From contig JBBIWA010000010.1 in NCBI GenBank assembly GCA_037439425.1, positions 50,805 through 114,804 of the forward strand: a stretch of DNA of 64,000 bases, in the 5' to 3' direction. Position 1 is the stretch's first letter; each line of letters begins with the position of its first letter. Below the pieces are notes generated by a model. The model did no database searches. It saw only the letters and a program-made list of their open reading frames with translations, and was not told the DNA's origin. This stretch comes from JBBIWA01 sp037439425. Its GTDB lineage: Bacteria; Acidobacteriota; Blastocatellia; RBC074. This document shows, piece by piece, positions 8,819 to 17,900 of the stretch. The position numbers were made by a program, and so were the translations under genes.

Positions 8819-9575
8819 TAAAGATGATGCTCGAACAAGTCAATCCCGATTCTGCCTTCAGCAGTTCTGAGACATCAAGCGCACGCGTGTGAAAGCCTCG
8901 TCCTTCCAGCAATGCGCGTGTGCGCGGGAACGAACTGGGCAGCAGCACCACTTCACCTACAACGAGCGCATTGGCTGCCCAGGGTTCATACGGATGGACA
9001 TCAATCACGTCGCATCCTGCAAACTGCGCCGCATCCACCCAGGAGCGATTTACCAGAATGGTACTCCGGCCCAGATACGAGACCCCGCTCTTAAGGTGCA
9101 GACAACCGGTGACAGTTGCGGCTTTGACCTGATAGCCGTAAGGCTCCAGCAACTCGCGCAGTTGAAGAATGCCTTCCCGATTCGTGCGCGCTGTTTCGCC
9201 CACGTAAAAGATGCTACCGATGCGCAGCACATCTCCGCCATCAAGCGTGGCAGGCGCGCGCATAAACTGGAGCGGCCGGTAAGGGGCAAGAGCCGCCGCC
9301 ACGCTTTCTACTTCCGGTTGGCGGCTCGCGGCTCCCGGCCTTGTCATCACGGCCACTTCATCAACTACGACGGCGGTGTCTTCGACAAAGACGGAGTCCG
9401 GTAGATCCGGCTCAGCCGGAAGAGAGATCACGCTCACTCCCAACTCGGTCAGACAGCGCTCGTATGCCTGATGCTGCTCGATGGCTCTGGCAACGTCTAT
9501 CGGTTGCCGTGGCAAGTAACTCAGCTCGCAATTACCGATCTTAGGGCTGACTGCGCGGGTGATAGCAGTAAGCAC
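8811..9575 (-). CDS. ddaH: Dimethylargininase (DDAH) / amidinotransferase-fold hydrolase
   Basis: This 254-residue protein matches the DDAH branch of the guanidino-group-modifying superfamily. DDAH hydrolyses N-methylated arginines to citrulline and a methylamine. Visible landmarks are ITRAVSPKIGNCELS at the N terminus, FVEDTAVV near 65, TLDGGDVL near 110, the catalytic-histidine segment CLHLKSGVSYLG and the catalytic cysteine at residue 247 (GLTCSSIIF). I place the start at a GTG (9575) with GGAGGT about 10 nt upstream; an upstream GTG at 9596 would include the Shine-Dalgarno itself. The gene sits between the binding-protein gene (ends 9596) and the MalF-type permease (8-nt overlap), an unusual partner for a sugar-type importer. 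A related deiminase activity cannot be excluded. Confidence 0.88.
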   Translation of the reverse strand: MLTAITRAVSPKIGNCELSYLPRQPIDVARAIEQHQAYERCLTELGVSVISLPAEPDLPDSVFVEDTAVVVDEVAVMTRPGAASRQPEVESVAAALAPYRPLQFMRAPATLDGGDVLRIGSIFYVGETARTNREGILQLRELLEPYGYQVKAATVTGCLHLKSGVSYLGRSTILVNRSWVDAAQFAGCDVIDVHPYEPWAANALVVGEVVLLPSSFPRTRALLEGRGFHTRALDVSELLKAESGLTCSSIIFNG

Positions 9576-9595
9576 TCTTCTTTTACCTCCAATCA

Positions 9596-10867
9596 CTATG
9601 GTTGCCAGCGAGTGATAATTCGGGCAATCTCCTCATTCGCCCGATTCATCGCCTCTTCGGGCGTCAGCTCACCGCTGTTAGCTTTTGACAGAAAGATGCC
9701 GAAAGCGTTTTCGATCTCGTTCCAGAGCGGGGTGCGCGGGCGCGGGCGCGACGTGGCTAGTGATTTCAACTGCACCGGATAGGAAGGGAACTTTGCTTGC
9801 AGCTCCGGATCGTTGAAGATGCTCTCGCGCGTGGGCGGATTACCACGCAGCGCCGATTTACGCATCTGCTCTTTACTTGTTACCCAGAGTATAAAGTCAA
9901 AAGCAGCCTCCTTATTGCGCGCTCCCAGGGGGATAGCCAGTAGCCAATTGCCGATCTCAGCCTGCCCCGGGCGCTTCTGTCCCGGCACGGTGGTGATCTC
10001 CACTTTGCCGATCACTTTCGATTTGGCCGGATCACGAAACGCGGGAATCCAGGCGGGCCAGTTGATGCTTTGCGCGGCGGTGCCTTGTAAGAGATGAGCC
10101 GCGACCTCATCTGCATTGAAGCTGACGTAGCCCGGCGGCGCATACTTGCCCAGCTCAAGCATGAACTTAAGCGCAGCGATACCTTCAGGGCTGTTGACCG
10201 AGGGCTGCCCTTCAGCATCAAACATCTCCGCACCGAAAGCCCAGAAGAGTGGGAGAAAATCGGCGACCACGGCGTTGCCCTGTGCAGCCCGCATCACATA
10301 ACCATGAATCTTCTCCTGCTCCTGAATCGTACGCGCTGCTGTCAAAACCTCATCCCAGGTGGCGGGCGGGTTGAGGCCATATTTTTCAAACAGGTCTTGG
10401 CGATAGAAATAGAGCTGCGAATTGCCGACGTAAGGCAGCGCATAGAGCTTGCCCGTTTTGTAAGGATGGCGACAGAGCGCGAGGGATGCTGGAACGAAGT
10501 CTTCATCTGGCCCCTTCAACCCACGCGCCTGATAAAGCGGCTCCAGCTCCGCTAGATTGTTCTCCACCGCAGTGAAGCGCGGAAACCACGGATCATCGAG
10601 CATGATGATGTCGTAAGCGCCGGTGCGACTGATCAGGTCTACCAGCTCCTTCTCGAACAGATTCGCGTAGGGAAATTCAGCGATGGTGATCCTGATGCCG
10701 CGTTCCGCTTCGTAGTCCTCAGCTGCTGCCTTCAGCGCATCGCCTTCGACGCCAGAGTTGACAGCGATGGTTAGTTCTTTTCCGCTCGGGTCTCGTTGGC
10801 AGGCTGCGGGAAAGAGCATCAGAGCCGTGGCCAACCAGAGCTTAATCAAGGTGTGGGGTAGTTTCAT
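9596..10867 (-). CDS. ABC transporter substrate-binding lipoprotein, family 1
   Basis: This is a 423-residue extracellular solute-binding protein (SBP_bac_1 fold). The signal peptide ends in a lipobox with the acylated cysteine at residue 23 (FPAAC). ELTIAVNSGVEGDALKAA starts the mature fold; IIMLDDPWFPRF and YALPYVGNSQLYFYRQDLF, then PPATWDEVLTAA, are typical of family 1 sugar-binding proteins. An upstream in-frame ATG at 10927 exists, but the added residues come from dispersed-repeat sequence, so I start at 10867. It is the first gene of a five-to-six-gene operon (binding protein, DDAH, two permeases, ATPase, LysE). The ligand is unknown: sugars are usual for the family, but the DDAH neighbour leaves a guanidino compound open. 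Confidence 0.92.
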   Translation of the reverse strand: MKLPHTLIKLWLATALMLFPAACQRDPSGKELTIAVNSGVEGDALKAAAEDYEAERGIRITIAEFPYANLFEKELVDLISRTGAYDIIMLDDPWFPRFTAVENNLAELEPLYQARGLKGPDEDFVPASLALCRHPYKTGKLYALPYVGNSQLYFYRQDLFEKYGLNPPATWDEVLTAARTIQEQEKIHGYVMRAAQGNAVVADFLPLFWAFGAEMFDAEGQPSVNSPEGIAALKFMLELGKYAPPGYVSFNADEVAAHLLQGTAAQSINWPAWIPAFRDPAKSKVIGKVEITTVPGQKRPGQAEIGNWLLAIPLGARNKEAAFDFILWVTSKEQMRKSALRGNPPTRESIFNDPELQAKFPSYPVQLKSLATSRPRPRTPLWNEIENAFGIFLSKANSGELTPEEAMNRANEEIARIITRWQP

Positions 10868-10890
10868 CTGGTCTTGGCTCTCTTCCTCCA

Positions 10891-10979
10891 CCTGGGTAGG
10901 TGCGCCTCCGGGCGTGCCTGGTTTCAATTAGCGCGCCGTGTTCGGAAGCTGAAGCACGCTAGATGCGTGCCTACCCAGG
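10891..10979 (-). repeat. Dispersed hairpin repeat, unit R3
   Basis: The termini CCTGGGTAGGTGCG and GTGCCTACCCAGG are inverted repeats. An internal hairpin GCACGCTagATGCGTGC lies on the right arm. It ends 24 nt before the binding-protein start codon. Confidence 0.8.
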
Positions 10980-11242
10980 GAAGTCTTACTTTTCATCGCA
11001 CCCAATCGCCACTTTTCACTCCCTTTGGCGATGAGGGCCGGTGTAAAGAGACTATTGAATGGCGCCGTGATCTGGCCAAGGCTGGCTACGCCACTGCTGA
11101 CACTACCTGCCTCCCCTTTAAGCCACATATCGGAGGGAGAGATCAAAACTCAAGGGGGCGCAGCCTGTAACGTTGATGATCGTTGAAGCACTTCTTGACT
11201 GCGCCCCCTGTATCGCGGGTGTCAGGCGCGCTCTATCGGTGA
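10980..11242. other. Intergenic region between dehydrogenase and binding-protein operons
   Basis: No gene is recognisable. With R3, this makes a 375-nt gap before the importer operon. It holds the dehydrogenase terminator-like stem at 11153-11209. The importer promoter should lie here, but I found no consensus -35/-10 pair. Confidence 0.5.
11153..11209 (-). terminator. Stem-loop after zinc dehydrogenase gene
   Basis: Perfect 11-bp inverted arms, AGGGGGCGCAG (11153-11163) and CTGCGCCCCCT (11199-11209), enclose a smaller AACG...CGTT hairpin. On the minus strand the stem is followed by a T-rich stretch (TTGAGTTTTG). It lies 33 nt after the dehydrogenase stop, so it is a likely transcription terminator, although the loop is long. 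Confidence 0.55.
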
Positions 11243-12265
11243 TCACGGTTCGACGACAACTTTAATGGCTTCTCCAGCGCGCAGGGCCTCAAAGCCTTCA
11301 CCAACACGGGGCAGCTTCAATTTGTGGGTTACCAGTTTTTCAACCGGCAGCAATCCTGCCTCCAAACTGCGCACCACTTTGGGGAAGGCAGTGCGCTGAA
11401 TATAAGAGCCGAAGATGGAGATCTCGTAGCGCGTAATCGTGTTCTGATTCACTGGACGCTCAGCCTGCTCATTCATGCCAAAAAGAATAATGCGTCCGCC
11501 ACGCCTCACTAACTCCATCGCTTCAGGAAAGAGTATTCCAACAGCATCCACCACAATGTCAGCACCGACGCGAGTCAGCGCTTTGACTTCAGCCGTGCTG
11601 TTTTGCGTCTTCGGATCAAGCACCACATCGGCGCCGAGCCGTTGCGCTGCGCGTCGTCGAAACTCAACCGGTTCGATCAGGATCACTTTGCCTGCGCCGG
11701 CGAGTTTGAAATAGAGCAGAAACAGAAGCCCGATCGGACCAGCGCCCAAAATCGCGACGCTTTCACCAGGCATCGGCGCCGCCTTTTCCACCGCAGGCAA
11801 GACACAGGCGAGTGGTTCAGATAACGTAGCACGCTCAGTCGGCACATCACGATGGATCTTGTGCAGCGCTCTGGCTGGAGCCAGGTTGAACTCGGCCAAA
11901 CCACCATGACGGAAGATGCCGAGCGAAGTCATGTTTTCGCACATGTTCGTAATGCCTGAGCGGCAATAATCGCACCATCCACAGGTGATGTTCGGATCAA
12001 TCACCACGCGATCTCCAATCTGCACGTGCTGCACTTTATCGCCCGCATCAATCACCGTCGCCACATACTCATGGCCGAGAATGCTCCCTGGTGTGGCCGG
12101 ATGGCCGGGTGGATCGGCGAGAATGTGAAGATCCGTCCCGCAGATGCTGGCGCAATCTACCTTGAGCAGCACATCATCGTCGGCGGTAATGCGAGGGCGC
12201 GGGACCTCTTCAATGCCCCACCTCCCCGCTCCGTGAAAAACGACGGCTTGCATTTTTTCACTCAT
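11243..12265 (-). CDS. Zinc-dependent alcohol/polyol dehydrogenase
   Basis: The 340-residue protein belongs to the medium-chain dehydrogenase family (threonine/sorbitol dehydrogenase-like). Catalytic zinc ligands appear as CGTDLH near residue 41 and GHEY near 65. The structural-zinc cysteines are in CGWCDYCRSGITNMC near 95-109. The NAD-binding Rossmann motif is GAGPIGLLF near 172. The start overlaps the preceding isomerase gene by 4 nt (ATGA), so the two form an operon. Substrate unknown; with a hydroxypyruvate-isomerase-like partner, a sugar alcohol or sugar-acid pathway is likely. Confidence 0.92.
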   Translation of the reverse strand: MSEKMQAVVFHGAGRWGIEEVPRPRITADDDVLLKVDCASICGTDLHILADPPGHPATPGSILGHEYVATVIDAGDKVQHVQIGDRVVIDPNITCGWCDYCRSGITNMCENMTSLGIFRHGGLAEFNLAPARALHKIHRDVPTERATLSEPLACVLPAVEKAAPMPGESVAILGAGPIGLLFLLYFKLAGAGKVILIEPVEFRRRAAQRLGADVVLDPKTQNSTAEVKALTRVGADIVVDAVGILFPEAMELVRRGGRIILFGMNEQAERPVNQNTITRYEISIFGSYIQRTAFPKVVRSLEAGLLPVEKLVTHKLKLPRVGEGFEALRAGEAIKVVVEP

Positions 12266-13047
12266 ACGAAAATCTCCAGTGGTGCTTGCGCTGCTGCTTC
12301 ATCCGGGCCGAGCGGAAAAAACTCCATCCCGACCAGCCCATCATATTTGATCCGCTTGAGCAATTGAACCACAGCGCAATAATCGATCTTTCCTGTGCCC
12401 GGTTGATGGCGTCCGGGCATATCGGCGACGTGAAGATAGCCAATCCATCGCCAGTTTCTTTCGATTTCAGCGAGCACATCTTCGCCCATCATGCTCATGT
12501 GGTAGATGTCGTAGAGCAAACTCACTTGCGGGCTGGCCACCTGCTGCACGATCTCTAGGCCCACTTTTGAGCTGTTGAGGAAACACCTGCGATGATCAAG
12601 CGCAGTGTTAAGCGGCTCCAGCAGCATCACCACACCTGATGCCCTTGCCCATTCGGCCAGCTCGCTTAGTCCCTCCACCATGCTTTCAACCTTCTTCTCC
12701 GCCGGAAGCGAGGAGGTGGAAGCGGCGCTACCATCAGCTTCCAGCACATCGCTGAGCATCATGACATGAGGACACCGCAGCCGCCGCGCGGCGCCAAAGA
12801 CCTGCATCATCTCCTCAACCAATCCACTTCGATCATCAGGATCCACAAGCGAGTGCCGGCGATTCCCGCTCATGGCTGCTACGGTCAGCCCCTCTTCTGC
12901 CGCTGTCTCCGCAATCGCCGCCAGGTCTTTATCGCGCCAATCCCAGAATTCAATGGCGCGATAGCCCAGCCGGGACGCAAGGCGCATCCGTTCGGTGAAG
13001 GGACGATCCGTAAACAGTGTTTCTAAGCAGAGCGAGAGTTTCATCAC
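12262..13047 (-). CDS. Hydroxypyruvate isomerase-like TIM-barrel protein
   Basis: This 261-residue protein belongs to the sugar phosphate isomerase/epimerase (xylose-isomerase-like) superfamily. The segment LLYDIYHMSMM and then HVADMPGRHQPGTGKIDY is the hallmark of the hydroxypyruvate isomerase (Hyi/OtnI) branch, which interconverts hydroxypyruvate with tartronate semialdehyde or isomerises related sugar acids. Metal-binding acidic/histidine residues are expected at the LEPLN, YDIYH, HVAD and MEFFP positions, and all are present. It is 4-nt coupled to the zinc dehydrogenase. It does not look like IolE: the WxNDD-type motifs of that enzyme are absent. Confidence 0.85.
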   Translation of the reverse strand: MMKLSLCLETLFTDRPFTERMRLASRLGYRAIEFWDWRDKDLAAIAETAAEEGLTVAAMSGNRRHSLVDPDDRSGLVEEMMQVFGAARRLRCPHVMMLSDVLEADGSAASTSSLPAEKKVESMVEGLSELAEWARASGVVMLLEPLNTALDHRRCFLNSSKVGLEIVQQVASPQVSLLYDIYHMSMMGEDVLAEIERNWRWIGYLHVADMPGRHQPGTGKIDYCAVVQLLKRIKYDGLVGMEFFPLGPDEAAAQAPLEIFV

Positions 13048-13050
13048 AGA

Positions 13051-14700
13051 TCATCTGGGAGTGATCACCACGATGCCGATCCGCAAAGTGTTTTTCTCTG
13101 CTGTCTGCGCCGGGAAGACGAACTTCTGAAGCGCGAACTGATTTTTGAGTCCTTCGATACTGCCCACCTCACGGCGCTCCCAATCTTCAAAGCGAACTGT
13201 GTGGCCGCGAATCTTGCCGGTCAAGACCAGCTCCAGCCCCAGTGGATCGTGGACCAGCTCCACCAGGTTGCCTTTCAAATCGGCATACTCTCCCGTCCGC
13301 CCACAGATCGGACAGATTTCTACGTCCGCGTGATTCGGGTTGGTGTGCTCGACCTCGTAATGTGCGCTCGCAGCAAAACGATAAAACGCACCTTCACCGG
13401 TTGAAGTCTTGAGTCTCACCTGATCCAACTTCTGTTTTGCCAGCGCGCTGTAGTAATAGCGCATATGAAAAGCATGCGCGTGTTGCAGCGCGCGATGCTC
13501 GCGCACTTCCCAGGGTTGCAGGTGCTCCAACCGCACTTCGAAGTCGCAGCCTTCGGGATTGGTGAAAGGCCCGTAAAATTCCATCAGTCGCATCGTCGTG
13601 CGCAAATTCTCCGTCACCAGTTTGACCGCAGCTTCGTAGGAGGGAGCTAACGCCGCATCCACGTAGAACCAGAGGTTCGGATAGCGCGGCATCGCCCGAT
13701 CAAAGACCGTTTTCGGCGGCAGTTGAAAATCGTCCAGCGAAGGTGCGCTCAGGATAACAATCCCCTCTTTATTGGGGCTTTGCGCTTCAACGGGCCACTC
13801 AGTCTTGGGGCGAAAGTTGTAGCTCAGGAAATGCTGATTGATCGTCGCACTATTCCAGCGTGAGACCAGAGCCATTCGCTTCTTATCAAGCCACTCTAGT
13901 GGATCAATCAAGCGAGAGAAGTTGATGAAATCATCCCACAAGCCAGCGAATTTGTTCGGCCAGCCTGAGCGAATGCCCAGAGGATGAGTAGCCATTCGCC
14001 GCCCTTCTCGAGAGAGTTTGGCATAGGTCCCCTGATTATAAAGCTTGAGCGAGATCGGTTGATGGAGCGGATAATGCTCTCTTTCCGCATCCCCAAGATC
14101 GGCGATGATAGTCAGTTCTTCCCATCCAACTGGCATCGAACCGTGCTTGCCCCATTGCACGTTGACGCGCGGACGCATCCCATGCTGGCGCGCATCCGCC
14201 AACGCCGCCTCACCACCCACTAGAATGCGACCATGAAAGTAGGTCCAGATTTTCTCGATAGACTTCTGATCCGGCGCATACTGCACCCACATCAATTCGT
14301 GATCGCACGGATCGTTGTCTTCGGGAAAGTCTATGTCATCCTCCCAAAAGAAGTGGTAAGCGATTAACCGCGCAGTTGGATGGAGAATGACAGCAAAATC
14401 CTTGAGTGGGAAAAACTCCGTCGGAGTAACATAGATGCGCGGCGCGAAACGGCGCACCAGTTGCCACTCTTCAGCCGTCAGTGCGCGCGGCGGATCCAGC
14501 TCTAGCGCGCGCGCATAAGACTTGCTGGCATCATCCAGACAGCGGCGCAAATGATAAGCCACGCCTAACTGATGGTGAAACTCAGCAGTATCTTCGACTC
14601 GTTGCGCGGCTACAGGTAGATGAAGACAGGCGATCATCAACCACACCATTAGACCGCTACTGCGCCACCGGGCGATATGCGATAGATAAGTTATCAGCAT
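13051..14700 (-). CDS. Secreted protein of unknown function with TPR-like N terminus
   Basis: I do not recognise this 549-residue protein. It has an N-terminal hydrophobic signal (about residues 15-32, ending in VAAQ) and one TPR-like helix pair (FHHQLGVAYHLRR and SYARALELDPP, about 42-70). A region rich in Trp/His/Asp follows (HFFWEDDIDFPEDNDPCDHE near 117-136), and there is a CPIC knuckle near residue 460. The acidic-His stretch vaguely recalls metal-dependent surface proteins but is not diagnostic. It lies 3 nt upstream of the isomerase gene, so co-transcription is likely. No good Shine-Dalgarno precedes 14700; an internal ATG 16 codons later is an alternative start. Confidence 0.75.
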   Translation of the reverse strand: MLITYLSHIARWRSSGLMVWLMIACLHLPVAAQRVEDTAEFHHQLGVAYHLRRCLDDASKSYARALELDPPRALTAEEWQLVRRFAPRIYVTPTEFFPLKDFAVILHPTARLIAYHFFWEDDIDFPEDNDPCDHELMWVQYAPDQKSIEKIWTYFHGRILVGGEAALADARQHGMRPRVNVQWGKHGSMPVGWEELTIIADLGDAEREHYPLHQPISLKLYNQGTYAKLSREGRRMATHPLGIRSGWPNKFAGLWDDFINFSRLIDPLEWLDKKRMALVSRWNSATINQHFLSYNFRPKTEWPVEAQSPNKEGIVILSAPSLDDFQLPPKTVFDRAMPRYPNLWFYVDAALAPSYEAAVKLVTENLRTTMRLMEFYGPFTNPEGCDFEVRLEHLQPWEVREHRALQHAHAFHMRYYYSALAKQKLDQVRLKTSTGEGAFYRFAASAHYEVEHTNPNHADVEICPICGRTGEYADLKGNLVELVHDPLGLELVLTGKIRGHTVRFEDWERREVGSIEGLKNQFALQKFVFPAQTAEKNTLRIGIVVITPR

Positions 14701-14764
14701 GAAGGTAATAATTCATTCACCCCGAAGAGACGAAGAAGACAAAGTAATTCTCCTTCACCCCCTC

Positions 14765-14851
14765 CCTGGGAGCGCAGACATCTTGCCTGCCTGGCTTCGA
14801 TGAGTAGGTGGCAGCCGGAAGCTCCGGCACGCTTACAAGTGCGCTCCCAGG
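14765..14851 (-). repeat. Dispersed hairpin repeat, unit R4
   Basis: The termini CCTGGGAGCGC and GCGCTCCCAGG are perfectly inverted. The centre (GGCTTCGATGAG) is of the second spacer type, and an imperfect GCACGCTTACAAGTGC hairpin sits on the right arm. It lies 65 nt upstream of the secreted-protein gene. Confidence 0.78.
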
Positions 14852-14898
14852 GGGGCATTGTTGCAGGGCGTTGCCAGCAACCTCAACCCCTCTTTACT

Positions 14899-14922
14899 CT
14901 CCTCGTGTCCTTCGTGGTGAAA
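14899..14922. repeat. Short intergenic motif (CCTTCGTGG), copy 2
   Basis: The sequence ctcgtgtccttcgtggtg lies just past the stop of the TonB-dependent receptor gene. It matches the related copies at 52665-52693 and 37821-37854. Confidence 0.5.
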
Positions 14923-14927
14923 TGTTG

Positions 14928-17900
14928 TTAGAAGTAGAGCTTCAATCCGAACTGAATGATGCGCGCGTTACCCGCCGTCAGAATCTGTCCAAAGCCGCTC
15001 GACTCGCGCCGAATATCGGGCGGGCCGAAATTGGCGCGATTGAAGGCATTGAACAGCTCGGTGCGGAACTGGAAGTAGCGCCGTTCAGTGAGATAGAAGT
15101 TCTTCGCCAGCGTGAAGTCGAAGTTCACCAAACCAGGGCCACGCATGATGCCGACCCCGGCGTTGCCGAAGGCCTGCGGCGCCGGGTTGTAGAAAGCAAA
15201 CGCATCGGTATTGAACCAGCGCTGAATGCTTCTCTGAGATTCTGGCAAAACGGGATTGCCGACCAGGTTGGGACGGGCGCGGCGCTCACCGCCGAGACTG
15301 AGCACCGTGGCACCACTTACTGTGGCCGTGAGTCCCAGGCCGCCCTGCAACACGTGGATGCCAGTCACCTGCCAGCCGCCAAACACCAGATCGGCAAACG
15401 TGCTCCAGTTATTGCCCCAGCGCCTGCCGCGCCCGAACGGAAGCTCATAGATGTAGCTGGCGACGAAGCGGTGCTTGATGTCGAATTCGGCCAGCCCACG
15501 TTCGGCCTTCAGATTGTTTCCATCCTGCGGCTCACGGAAAGTGCCGGTATCAACGCCCGCGCCCGCGCCGCTGGTGGAGATATGATCGGGCGACTCGGTC
15601 AACGCCTTGCCCCACGTATAGCTGACCAGCCCGGTCAAGCCGCTAGAGAAACGCTTCTCCAAACGCACTTGCAGCGAGTGGTAGCTAGAATTGACGCGGT
15701 TCTCCATCCACTGGATATCACCGAAGGCCGGGAATGGGCGCGCGCCAGCCGAGTGCGAGCCATTAGGATTGACGATCACCGCGCGCTGATTCAGATTGCG
15801 GAAGCCGTTCAGCTTCGTTCCCTTGTTGCCCACATAAGCCACATCCAGCAGCAGGTCTTTGACCAGCTCATACTGCATCCCGAAGTTGTACTGCTGGACG
15901 TAGGGACTGCGCTGGAAGGGGTCTTGCGCGCGACGCAGCACCGTGGGCGAAAGCGTGTTCGGATCGAGCAAGCCCGAAGGATAGCCGTTGACCAGACGGA
16001 AGATTGCTGCCGAGGCTACCGCCGCCGATCCCGTCACGTTGGTCTGCAACAGGTTGTCCACCAGGAAGGGCGGATTGAACCCAAGCAAGCCTTCGCGCCC
16101 TTGCCTGACGGTGTGCGTGTAGAAGATGCCGTAGGCGCCGCGAATCACCCAGCGCTGCGCCGCCTGATAAGCGAAGCCGAAACGCGGCGCGAAGTTGTTG
16201 CGATCCGGATGAATCAGCGCGCGCTCAAAAGTGCTGCCTGGCCGGGCGAAGAATACCGTGCCTGTCTTCGGATCGAAGTTAGCAAAGCGATTCTCCTTCT
16301 CCCGCGGCGGCGTCGCGTACTCATAGCGCAGCCCCAGATTCAAAGTGAGTTGGGGAGTCACCTTGAAATCGTCCTGCAGGAAGAGGAAGTACATATCCTG
16401 GCCCTGATCCATGATCGAGAGGCTGGTGAGCGCTAACTGAGAAGGCAGACCTAACAGCAGATCGCCCACCGCGCGTCCGGTGAAGCGATTATCGAAGTTC
16501 ATGCGGCCAATGGTCGCATTCAGATCATTGATCTTGGTCTGAACATGCAGAAACTCCGTCCCGAACTTGAGGAAGTGGCGCCCCTGATTGAGGCTGAAAG
16601 TAGCACGTGGATTCCAGGAGCGCGGCGTCTGGAACTGCGGCGTGGAAGTGTGGCGCCCCACTGCGTCAAAGCCTTGAATGTTGATCTTGGGCAGACCACC
16701 CAGGATCGCAGGGTTGTTCGGCACATTCTTTAATCCGACCTGCGCCGGGCCATCCACGCCAAAGTTGGGTGGGAAGGTGAAATAGTTGCCACGCGCCCAG
16801 CCAAAGCGAAAATCACCGACAAAGGCCGGATTGAAGGTCCAGGTCAAACCAATAGCCAGACCTTGCGAACGATTCTGGTTCGACCCGAAAGCATCATTGA
16901 ACGATCCTTCAGCCAATCCAGGCAGCGGAGCCGGACGGAAGGTGTCGGTGTCTACGAAGCTGTAGCGAGTGAAGAAGTTGATATTTGGCGCGAACTGATG
17001 ATCAACTCGGACATCGAATTGATCCTGTCGCGTGCGCGTGACCGGTGTCGAAGCATAGATCGTCGTGCCCGGCACATTCGGATCAGGGATGAGCGCCACG
17101 ATCTTGGCTCCGACCGGATCCCAGAGGCTTTGCGGAATGACCCACTTCCCTTGAGCATTCTTGCTGAATTCGGGTCGCCCCGCCGCGAAAGGATTGAAGA
17201 CAGCACTGCTGAAGATGCCAGCCTTCTCCTCCGCCGTGGGCACCCGCCGCACGCGCGGCACACCTTCACGCTCGCGCAAGCCCTCGTAATCCCCAAACCA
17301 GAAGGTGCGGTTTTTGACCAGCGGCCCACCGACTGCTGTGCCAAACTGATTGCGTTGGCGGCGGGGTTTCGGCGCGCCGAGCGCATTGGAGAAGAAGTTG
17401 TTAGCATCCAGCACGTCGTTGCGCAAGAATTCATAAACGCTGCCGCGAATGCTGTTGGTCCCCGATTTGATCGTGGCGTTGACTACAGCTCCAGAGCTGC
17501 GGCCAAACTCCGCCGAATAAGCGTTGGTTTGAATCTTGAACTCCTGCAACGCTTCGATTGAAGGCTGCACCAGTTGCACGTTTTCACCGCGGAATGAGTT
17601 GGAGTAAGAGATGTTGTCCACCCCATCCAGCAGGAAGACGTTGTTGAAGGTGCGATTGCCGTTGACATTGAGCACGCCTTTGAAGTTGACCACTGCGAGC
17701 CGTGGCGTGCCTGGCAGGACGCCCGGCGAAAGCAGCGCGAGCTGATTGTAGTCGCGGCCATTCAAGGGCAAATCAACGATCTTCTTCTGATCTATGACCG
17801 AGCCGCGCGCCGAGGTCTCCGTCTCCAGCAGCGGTGCGGCTTCGACGATCTCAACGACTGTGGTCAGTTCCCCAATCTGCAAAGTGACGTCTATGCGGGC

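Noticed and set aside
12262..13047. Assignment as IolE
   Set aside because: Sequence motifs match the hydroxypyruvate isomerase branch (ADMPGRHQPGTGKIDY) rather than the IolE dehydratase.
14765..14851. Interpretation of repeats as tRNA or rRNA genes
   Set aside because: No cloverleaf with anticodon, T-loop or CCA-type features, and the stems are perfect inverted repeats not seen in tRNA.
14808..16436. A 542-codon plus-strand open frame opposite the TonB-receptor gene
   Set aside because: It is antisense to a well-supported 1091-residue receptor, lacks domain similarity and has an Arg/Gln-rich composition typical of shadow frames in GC-rich coding DNA.
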